Notes under the pieces: generated by a model
What the model was told of the DNA's origin: nothing
Database searches by the model: none
Seen by the model: only the letters and a program-made list of their open reading frames with translations
Source: Actinomycetota bacterium
Lineage (GTDB): Bacteria; Actinomycetota; Actinomycetes; Streptosporangiales; Streptosporangiaceae
NCBI GenBank assembly: GCA_003140115.1
Contig: PLIQ01000557.1
Location: 776-6,575, forward strand
Direction of reading: 5' to 3'
Length of the DNA: 5,800 nucleotides
Made by a program: the position numbers and the translations under genes
Part shown: positions 1-5,800 of the stretch, one piece after another
Layout: each line of letters opens with the position of its first letter
How positions within the stretch are numbered: the first letter of the stretch is position 1

Positions 1-596
1 AGACGCGGCAGCAGCCCGGCGCTGGTATCACCGGCCGCCGACTCCCGGTAGGTCGCCAGCACCAAGATGAGCGTGCCTCGCAGCTGGCGCACGACATCTG
101 CGAGCAAGACCGCCGAAGCCTCGTCCGCCCACTGCAGATCATCGAGCACCAGCAGCAACCCGCTCGGCCTAGCCGCCTGCGCCAGCCGCCGGCGAACCTC
201 CGCGAACATCGCGAACCGCTGGGCGCTACCGGAATCAGCGCCATCAGCCAGCGCCGGGCGTTCGGCGTCACCAAAGACACGCGACCACAGGCCCACACCG
301 GACTGGCCATCACCGGTGCCCCGGACGGCGGGCTCGTCCAGCGCCAGCTGCCACAGGCCGTACGGCGGCAGGCTGTCCCGGTCCGCCGCCCGGGCCCAGG
401 CCACCGGCACGCCCCTCGCGGCGGCCGACGCGGCGACCTCCTCCGCCAGCCGGGTCTTCCCGATCCCCGCCTCACCCGTGCACAGCACCAGGCACCCGCG
501 GCCTGCCAAGGCGTCATCCAGGAAACCCGTCACCCGGGCCAGCTCGCGGTCACGGCCCACCATCGGCCCGGAGGACCCGCCCCGCACACCTCCCAT
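1..596 (-). CDS. LuxR/MalT-like (LAL-type) ATP-binding transcriptional regulator, N-terminal part, cut by the window edge
   Basis: I translated the minus strand from ATG 594-596; the frame stays open for 198 codons and runs off the left edge. The protein begins with the VGRDREL motif (residues 13-19) typical of AAA/STAND ATPase regulators. A Walker A loop GEAGIGKT follows at residues 41-48, and a Walker B-like stretch LLLVLDDLQWAD at about 147-158. This order matches the N-terminal ATPase domain of large actinobacterial LuxR-family (LAL) regulators, which are usually about 900 residues long with a helix-turn-helix DNA-binding domain at the C-terminus. That end is outside the window, so the LuxR label is inferred; a BTAD/SARP-type or other STAND ATPase is also possible. 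The start is uncertain: there is only a weak GGTGG upstream, and the in-frame ATG at 561-563, directly before VGRDREL, is a good alternative. An in-frame TAG upstream rules out a much earlier start. Confidence 0.85.
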   Translation of the reverse strand, partial: MGGVRGGSSGPMVGRDRELARVTGFLDDALAGRGCLVLCTGEAGIGKTRLAEEVAASAAARGVPVAWARAADRDSLPPYGLWQLALDEPAVRGTGDGQSGVGLWSRVFGDAERPALADGADSGSAQRFAMFAEVRRRLAQAARPSGLLLVLDDLQWADEASAVLLADVVRQLRGTLILVLATYRESAAGDTSAGLLPR

Positions 597-762
597 CAGG
601 CCACCATAAAGCCGGAAGTCACCGGCCCCCTAGTGCTGAAACGCCGGAACTCGTGCCGCCGGCGCGGTCGCGGCGCAGACCTGATCGGGCGACGGCCCGC
701 CCCGCGACCTGAAGGCGCCCGCGGCACCTTCACCGACCGCGTAGCCCCGCTAGCCGTGCGGC
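597..762. other. intergenic region between the peroxiredoxin and the LuxR-like regulator
   Basis: I see no credible gene in these 166 bases. The short open frames on both strands have no family resemblance and no ribosome-binding site. The region contains the hairpin at 710-732 and presumably the promoter of the LuxR-like gene, but no clear -10/-35 pair could be picked out. Confidence 0.6.
710..732 (-). terminator. hairpin downstream of the peroxiredoxin gene, possible terminator
   Basis: TGAAGG (710-715) pairs with CCTTCA (727-732). One c/a mismatch follows, then GCC (717-719) pairs with GGC (723-725) around a 3-base loop. The hairpin begins 30 bases past the peroxiredoxin stop codon on the minus strand. 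There is no T-run after it, so it would be a GC-rich hairpin terminator without a U tract or an RNA 3'-end stabiliser. Function is inferred from position only. Confidence 0.45.
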
Positions 763-1419
763 TCAGCTGGGCTGGGGCACAATCCGGATGTACGGCTTGG
801 GTGACTTCCACTCCCCGAAGAGTTCCTTGGCCTGGTCGTTGGAGACCGAGCCGGCAATGACGACGTCCTCGCCTGGCTTCCAGTTGACCGGCGTGGCGAC
901 CTTGTGCTTGGCGGTGAGCTGCAGCGAGTCGATGACCCGCAGCACCTCGTCGAAGTTGCGCCCGGTCGTCATCGGGTACACCAGGACCAGCTTGATCTTC
1001 TTGTCCGGGCCGATGACGAACACATTCCGCACGGTCTGGTTATCCGCGGGCGTGCGCGACTTGGCGTCACCGGAGACGTCGGCCGGCAGCATCCCGTACA
1101 GCTTGGCCACCTTGAAGTCAGAGTCGGCGATGAGCGGGTAGTTGGGCGCCGTGCCCTGGGTCTCCGCGATGTCGGCCGCCCACCGCTCGTGGTCTCCGGT
1201 GGAGTCGACCGACAGGCCGATGATCTTCACGCCTCGCGCGTCGAAGTCCGGCTTGATCTTGGCCATGTAGCCGAGTTCGGTGGTGCAGATCGGGGTGAAG
1301 TCCTTGGGGTGCGAGAACAGGACCCCCCATGAGTTCCCGAGCCAGTCGTAGAAGCTGATCGGCCCTTCGCTCGTCTCCGCCTCGAAGTCCGGAGCGGTAT
1401 CGCCGATAGTCAGTGGCAT
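763..1419 (-). CDS. 1-Cys peroxiredoxin (Prx6 class, AhpC/TSA family)
   Basis: This 218-residue thioredoxin-fold peroxidase reduces hydrogen peroxide and alkyl hydroperoxides in the cytoplasm through a single peroxidatic cysteine. The active-site segment HPKDFTPICTTE spans residues 37-48, with Thr42 and Cys45 in the family's PxxxTxxC pattern. The supporting arginine is probably Arg131 in TVRNVFVIGP. The YPMTTGRNFDEVLRVIDSLQ segment and the long C-terminal domain ending in PYIRIVPQPS are typical of the Prx6 class, which is usually about 210-220 residues long. Cys45 is the only cysteine in the protein, so it has no resolving cysteine and needs an outside thiol for recycling. The ATG start is supported by a strong AGGGAGGA site 5 bases upstream. 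It lies downstream of the TetR gene in the same direction, separated by 103 bases containing its own repeats, so independent transcription is likely. The closely related AhpC 2-Cys class is unlikely because a second cysteine is absent. Confidence 0.95.
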   Translation of the reverse strand: MPLTIGDTAPDFEAETSEGPISFYDWLGNSWGVLFSHPKDFTPICTTELGYMAKIKPDFDARGVKIIGLSVDSTGDHERWAADIAETQGTAPNYPLIADSDFKVAKLYGMLPADVSGDAKSRTPADNQTVRNVFVIGPDKKIKLVLVYPMTTGRNFDEVLRVIDSLQLTAKHKVATPVNWKPGEDVVIAGSVSNDQAKELFGEWKSPKPYIRIVPQPS

Positions 1420-1424
1420 GGTCT

Positions 1425-1432
1425 TCCTCCCT
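1425..1432 (-). promoter_or_regulatory. ribosome-binding site of the peroxiredoxin gene
   Basis: On the minus strand this reads AGGGAGGA and ends 5 bases before the ATG at 1417-1419. It is the strongest Shine-Dalgarno match in the window and fixes the peroxiredoxin start. Confidence 0.85.
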
Positions 1433-1433
1433 T

Positions 1434-1449
1434 GGTAACCGTGGTAACC
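1434..1449. repeat. tandem GGTAACC repeat, possible operator or leader element of the peroxiredoxin gene
   Basis: GGTAACC occurs at 1434-1440 and again at 1443-1449, a 9-base period. Each copy is itself a small dyad (GGT-N-ACC), and the pair together forms a near palindrome. The element lies one base upstream of the peroxiredoxin ribosome-binding site. In the mRNA the two copies could also fold into a short hairpin with a U/U mismatch. A regulatory role, transcriptional or translational, is inferred from the position. Confidence 0.5.
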
Positions 1450-1482
1450 GCAGACCGTGCTTAGTACGGCTGCACCCCTCCG

Positions 1483-1493
1483 CGTAATTTACG
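1483..1493. promoter_or_regulatory. 11-bp palindrome CGTAA-T-TTACG upstream of the peroxiredoxin gene
   Basis: Five-base arms CGTAA and TTACG flank a single central T. This AT-rich spot stands out in a very GC-rich context, 64 bases upstream of the peroxiredoxin ATG and 30 bases downstream of the TetR stop codon. On the minus strand it contains TAAATT, a fair match to a -10 hexamer, so it could be part of the promoter or a protein-binding site. No convincing -35 at standard spacing was found. Confidence 0.35.
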
Positions 1494-1522
1494 ACATGAT
1501 CGGTAGGTAATGCGGACTGGGG

Positions 1523-2329
1523 TCACGAAGAGGCCCGGCGGCCGAGCATGCGGTCGGCGGCCTCCGTTGAGAGCATCTCATGGTTCGCCGGTCTTCGCGG
1601 GCCGCCGGGCGACCTGAGACCGGCCGGTAAGGTTCCCGCGGGCCAGGGGCGGGCCGCCAGGACCGCTAGATGGAGCGAGACGAGCGTTTCTTCAAGCTCG
1701 GGAAGAGCATCAGTCTGGCCCGCGCGGACCTTGGATCGCACCAGTTCATCTGCGGCTCCGGCGAGAGCGAGATAGACATCGAGAGGAACCGACGGCCATT
1801 CCGGGTGATGCGCGCGTGCGCGTTGGTGCCATTTCTCGTTCAGATCAGCGAACAGGCCGGCCGCGGCGTCGAGCCGGCCCACCGCGCGTGGGCCCGCCGT
1901 CGGCATGTGGATGTAAAAGACCCTGGCGAACGCCGGCTCGCCGGCGAGAAACGCGAGATAGGCCCGGCACGCGACCCGGAGTACCTCCTCGTCGCCAGAG
2001 GTGGCAGGCAGAGCGCGCGTCGCGGACACCACCTGGACGATCATGAGTTCCCGGGCTTCGGCGGTCGCGGCGAGAAAGCAGTCCTCCTTGTCCGCGAAGT
2101 GGGCATAGAAGGCGCCCCGCGACACTCTGGCCCGCCGCACGATGTCGGCGACAGTTACCGCCAGGTAGCCCGATTCCGATACGGCGGCGATCACCGACCG
2201 CAGCATCCGTTCCCGTTGCGACGCGCGCACGGCTGACAGCGGAAGGCGGCTCCGGCCGCGGGGAAGACCTGGTTTCCCCTCGTGCGTGGTGGCGAGACTC
2301 CCCCCTTGCCCGCTGTCGGTCACGGGCAT
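1523..2329 (-). CDS. TetR-family transcriptional repressor
   Basis: This 268-residue regulator has a classic TetR DNA-binding domain. The helix-turn-helix core VTVADIVRRARVSRGAFYAHFADKEDCF lies at about residues 58-85, after the first helix RERMLRSVIAAVSESGY (39-55). The rest is a helical ligand-binding and dimerisation domain that gives no clue to the ligand. TetR proteins act as dimers that leave DNA when they bind a small molecule. The gene diverges from the carboxylesterase, and the spacer carries a well-formed inverted repeat of the type this family binds, so it probably controls itself and the esterase operon. About 35 residues precede the usual TetR N-terminus. The ATG at 2327-2329 has no Shine-Dalgarno sequence, so either the mRNA is nearly leaderless or translation starts further in, for example at GTG codon 3 or 34. 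The C-terminal tail after about residue 225 is low-complexity and rich in Pro, Gly and Arg. Confidence 0.9.
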   Translation of the reverse strand: MPVTDSGQGGSLATTHEGKPGLPRGRSRLPLSAVRASQRERMLRSVIAAVSESGYLAVTVADIVRRARVSRGAFYAHFADKEDCFLAATAEARELMIVQVVSATRALPATSGDEEVLRVACRAYLAFLAGEPAFARVFYIHMPTAGPRAVGRLDAAAGLFADLNEKWHQRARAHHPEWPSVPLDVYLALAGAADELVRSKVRAGQTDALPELEETLVSLHLAVLAARPWPAGTLPAGLRSPGGPRRPANHEMLSTEAADRMLGRRASS

Positions 2330-2349
2330 ACAGTAACTGACGCAGTCCT

Positions 2350-2369
2350 AAAGTACTTATCCGTACTTT
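2350..2369. promoter_or_regulatory. TetR-type operator: 7-6-7 inverted repeat
   Basis: AAAGTAC (2350-2356) and GTACTTT (2363-2369) are perfect reverse complements around the 6-base spacer TTATCC, a 20-bp dyad. The size and symmetry match operators bound by TetR dimers, and it lies 21 bases upstream of the TetR start codon in the divergent spacer. It also contains GTACTT as a direct repeat at 2353 and 2363, exactly one helical turn apart. Assignment to the neighbouring TetR protein is inferred from location. Confidence 0.75.
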
Positions 2370-2432
2370 TGGTCAGGGCCGTCGAGCGCAGCCGCTGGAG
2401 GACAGGCGATGGCGGCGCAGCAGACCTCCTGG

Positions 2433-2461
2433 GCCCGAGGCCGGTCATGATTCCGGCGGGC
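2433..2461 (+). other. leader hairpin ahead of the carboxylesterase
   Basis: GCCC (2433-2436) and GCCGG (2440-2444) pair with CCGGC (2453-2457) and GGGC (2458-2461). This gives a 9-bp stem with a 3-base bulge (gag) and an 8-base loop. It ends 6 bases before the ribosome-binding site at 2468 and could affect mRNA stability or translation; in such GC-rich DNA, chance is also possible. Confidence 0.4.
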
Positions 2462-2467
2462 ACCGTG

Positions 2468-2474
2468 AAGGGAG
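2468..2474 (+). promoter_or_regulatory. ribosome-binding site of the carboxylesterase
   Basis: AAGGGAG ends 6 bases before the ATG at 2481. It supports this start, which also places a complete signal peptide at the N-terminus. Confidence 0.8.
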
Positions 2475-2480
2475 ACTCAG

Positions 2481-4085
<1,605 letters not shown>

Positions 4086-4104
4086 CCGCCAGCCGCTAGC
4101 TTGC

Positions 4105-5664
4105 ATGGTTATGACGTGGCAACCGGAACTTGATGACGTGCGCCGCCGCCGGGACCTGGCCGAGCGGATGGGCGGTCCGGGCAAGGTCGGGCGTCAGCAC
4201 GAGGCGGGCCGGCTCACGGTGCGAGAGCGGCTGGCCGCGTTGCTCGATGACGGGTCGTTCCACGAAATAGGAACATTGGCGGGAACGGCCGTTTATGACA
4301 GCGCCGGTGAGCTGTCGGACTTCACCGCGGCCAACTTCGTCACCGGGACGGGCCGCATCGATGGCCGCAAGGTCGTGGTGGGCGGTGATGACTTCACCAT
4401 CCGGGGCGGCGCCGCGGACGCCGCGATCGCGGGCAAGCAGATTTACGCCGAACAGCTGGCCAATGAGATGAGGCTGCCCCTGGTGCGGCTGATCGAGGGG
4501 ACCGGCGGCGGCGGCAGCGTGAAGATGCTCGAGCAGATGGGCTACACCTACGTGCCCGCCAATCCCGGCTGGGATTACGTGGTGGACAACTTGTCGACCG
4601 TGCCGGTCGTCGCCGCGGGCCTGGGCCCGGTGGCGGGTCTGGGCGCGGCCAGGCTCTGCGCCGCGCACCTGTCGGTGCTGGTCGACGGGATAGCGCAGCT
4701 GTTTGTGGCCGGTCCGCCGGTGGTGCGCAGCGGAGCCGGGGAACAGGTCACCAAGGAACAGCTCGGCGGGGCGGCCGTGCACGGCCGCAACGCCGCGGTT
4801 GACCTGGTGGCGGCGTCGGAGCACGAGGCGTTCGAGATGATCAGGCGCTTCCTGTCGTACCTGCCGCCGAGCGTCTACCAGCGGCCGCCGGTGATCCCCG
4901 GCGCCGATCCGGCCGGGCGGCGAGAGGACATGCTGCTGTCCGCGATCCCCCGGGACCGCCGCCAGCCCTACCGGATCCGGGACATCCTGCACGCGGTGTT
5001 CGACCTGGGCTCGGTGATGGAGGTGCAGCGGTACGGCGGGTCGATCGTCACCGCGCTGGCTCGCCTGGACGGTCATCCGGTGGGCGTCGTGGCCAGTGAC
5101 CCGTATGCGGCGGGCGGCGGCCTGACCGTCGAGGGCGCCGAGGCGCTGACCCGGCTGGCCGATCTGTGTACCACGTTCCACCTGCCGGTCGTGACGTTCA
5201 CCGATCAGCCCGGGCTGCTGATCGGCACCCGCGCCGAGCAGCGCGCCACCATCCGGCACGGCGTGCGGGCGATCAGCGCCGTCTACCAGTCAGCCGGGCC
5301 GGGGGCGGAGGTCATCGTGCGCCGGGTGTTCGGGGTGGGCGGAGCGGGCATGACCAACCGGCACCGCCTGATCCGCCGGTGGGCCTGGCCGTCAGCCGAC
5401 TGGGGTTCGCTGCCCGTCGAGGGCGGGATCGAGGCCGCGTACCGGGCCGAACTGGAACGCGCCGAAGATCCCGCCGCCACCCTGGCCGGCATCCGAGCCC
5501 GGCTCGACGCCGTGCGCAGCCCGCTGCGGACCGCCGAACGGTTCGGTATCGAGGAGATCATCGACCCGCGCGAGACCCGGCCGCTGCTGTGCGACTGGGT
5601 CCACGACGCCTACGCCGCGCTGCCGGCCACCCCGGGCAAGCCCTCCTTCGGCACCCGGCCCTGA
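4105..5664 (+). CDS. acyl-CoA carboxylase, carboxyltransferase (beta) subunit
   Basis: This 519-residue protein has the two crotonase-like lobes of the biotin-dependent carboxyltransferase family (propionyl-, acetyl- or methylcrotonyl-CoA carboxylase beta chains). It would move CO2 from carboxybiotin to an acyl-CoA in the cytoplasm. The entry motif GRLTVRERLAALLDDGSF is at 35-52. The N-lobe has a glycine-rich turn GTGGGGSVK (132-140) and GPVAGLGAA (174-182). The C-lobe has TDQPGLLIGT (366-375), IRHGVRAISAVYQ (383-395) and GVGGAGMTN (410-418). In the standard PccB pattern the first turn reads more like GARIQEG and the second lobe VDVPGFLPGT, so this is a divergent subtype. I chose ATG 4105, with ATG 4111 equally possible. 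Longer in-frame starts would overlap the esterase and add residues unlike the family. No Shine-Dalgarno is visible, so translation may be coupled to the esterase 19 bases upstream. No biotin carboxylase or carrier gene is in the window; the acyl substrate is unknown. Confidence 0.9.
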   Translation: MVMTWQPELDDVRRRRDLAERMGGPGKVGRQHEAGRLTVRERLAALLDDGSFHEIGTLAGTAVYDSAGELSDFTAANFVTGTGRIDGRKVVVGGDDFTIRGGAADAAIAGKQIYAEQLANEMRLPLVRLIEGTGGGGSVKMLEQMGYTYVPANPGWDYVVDNLSTVPVVAAGLGPVAGLGAARLCAAHLSVLVDGIAQLFVAGPPVVRSGAGEQVTKEQLGGAAVHGRNAAVDLVAASEHEAFEMIRRFLSYLPPSVYQRPPVIPGADPAGRREDMLLSAIPRDRRQPYRIRDILHAVFDLGSVMEVQRYGGSIVTALARLDGHPVGVVASDPYAAGGGLTVEGAEALTRLADLCTTFHLPVVTFTDQPGLLIGTRAEQRATIRHGVRAISAVYQSAGPGAEVIVRRVFGVGGAGMTNRHRLIRRWAWPSADWGSLPVEGGIEAAYRAELERAEDPAATLAGIRARLDAVRSPLRTAERFGIEEIIDPRETRPLLCDWVHDAYAALPATPGKPSFGTRP

Positions 5665-5691
5665 CTTTCGGGGCGATCGGGGTGCCGAAGG
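5645..5691 (+). terminator. 12-bp inverted repeat across the carboxyltransferase stop codon, probable terminator
   Basis: CCTTCGGCACCC (5645-5656) and GGGTGCCGAAGG (5680-5691) are exact reverse complements around a 23-base spacer that includes the TGA at 5662-5664. The spacer can add a small inner stem, GCCC (5658-5661) with GGGC (5671-5674). No T-run follows. Its position at the end of the last gene in the run suggests a U-less actinobacterial-type terminator or a 3'-end protecting hairpin. Confidence 0.65.
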
Positions 5692-5774
5692 GCCGTATGT
5701 GCTGCCGCGGCCGCGATGCCCGCGCATGCCGTCGTCCCGCGGGCCCCGGTAGTACGTCTGCGTCCCATTACCGT

Positions 5775-5800
5775 GGAGGATCCGGCTTACGCGGAGGATC
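5775..5800 (+). repeat. direct repeat GGAGGATC, possible ribosome-binding region of the next gene
   Basis: GGAGGATC occurs at 5775-5782 and at 5793-5800, an 18-base period. The second copy touches the window edge. Both contain a strong Shine-Dalgarno core, so the last copy may serve a gene starting just beyond the window. The rest of 5692-5774 holds no recognisable gene. Confidence 0.35.

Larger units (their letters stand above)
2330..2480. promoter_or_regulatory. divergent promoter region between the TetR gene and the carboxylesterase
   Basis: This 151-base spacer separates two gene starts that face away from each other. It carries the operator-like repeat (2350-2369), a leader hairpin (2433-2461) and the esterase ribosome-binding site. 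A possible plus-strand promoter is TTGCCC (2306-2311) and TACAGT (2329-2334) with a 17-base spacer, each matching its consensus at 4 of 6 positions. It would begin transcription close to the operator and give a leader of about 140 bases. In the other direction, TACTTT inside the operator could serve as a -10 for the TetR gene. Both promoter assignments are weak. Confidence 0.5.

Noticed and set aside
67..609. Plus-strand open frame of 180 codons
   Set aside because: It is antisense to the ATPase regulator. Its translation is low-complexity Ser/Arg/Pro with no domain, while the minus strand gives clear Walker A and B motifs.
633..860. Small open frames on both strands between the LuxR-like gene and the peroxiredoxin
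   Set aside because: They are short and Arg-rich, overlap the peroxiredoxin end, and have no ribosome-binding site or similarity that I recognise.
1670..2236. Plus-strand open frame of 188 codons
   Set aside because: It lies antisense within the TetR gene, is rich in Arg and Gly, has no ribosome-binding site and resembles no family.
2331..2339. Small dyad CAGT-A-ACTG next to the TetR start
   Set aside because: The four-base arms are too short to separate from chance; the 20-bp dyad close by is a far better operator candidate.
4096..5259. Minus-strand open frame of 387 codons
   Set aside because: It is antisense to the carboxyltransferase and rich in Arg, His, Gln and Gly with no recognisable domain. 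Such long frames arise from GC-biased third positions.

Overview
The window is uniformly very GC-rich, and every convincing gene shows strong third-position G/C preference. The protein families present (a LuxR-type STAND ATPase, a TetR repressor, a 1-Cys peroxiredoxin, a secreted type-B carboxylesterase and an acyl-CoA carboxylase beta chain) fit a soil-type high-GC actinobacterium. The genus cannot be named from the sequence alone.

Layout. The left half is on the minus strand. It holds the N-terminal third or less of a large ATP-binding regulator (1-596, running off the left edge), a non-coding gap with a hairpin (597-762), a 1-Cys peroxiredoxin (763-1419), a short regulatory gap with repeats (1420-1522) and a TetR-family repressor (1523-2329). 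The right half is on the plus strand. A 151-bp divergent spacer (2330-2480) carries a near-ideal TetR-type operator and a leader hairpin. It is followed by an exported carboxylesterase (2481-4085) and, 19 bp later, an acyl-CoA carboxylase carboxyltransferase subunit (4105-5664). A 12-bp perfect inverted repeat straddles the carboxyltransferase stop codon and probably ends the transcript. The last ~100 bp contain no gene, but end in two GGAGGATC repeats that may be the ribosome-binding region of a gene just beyond the window.

How the parts may work together (inference). The TetR protein probably binds the 7-6-7 inverted repeat between itself and the esterase, controlling its own gene and the esterase/carboxyltransferase pair. 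An esterase outside the membrane could release a carboxylic acid or alcohol from an ester, and the carboxyltransferase would act later on a CoA-linked acid in the cytoplasm. The acyl-CoA ligase, biotin carboxylase and biotin carrier needed for such a route are not in the window, so the substrate is unknown. The peroxiredoxin has its own strong ribosome-binding site and its own repeats upstream. It may be independently regulated, although it lies downstream of the TetR gene in the same orientation.

Nothing here is an obviously new class of system. The points most worth following are the divergent operator, the esterase/carboxyltransferase pairing with an unusual carboxyltransferase subtype, and the tandem GGTAACC element before the peroxiredoxin.
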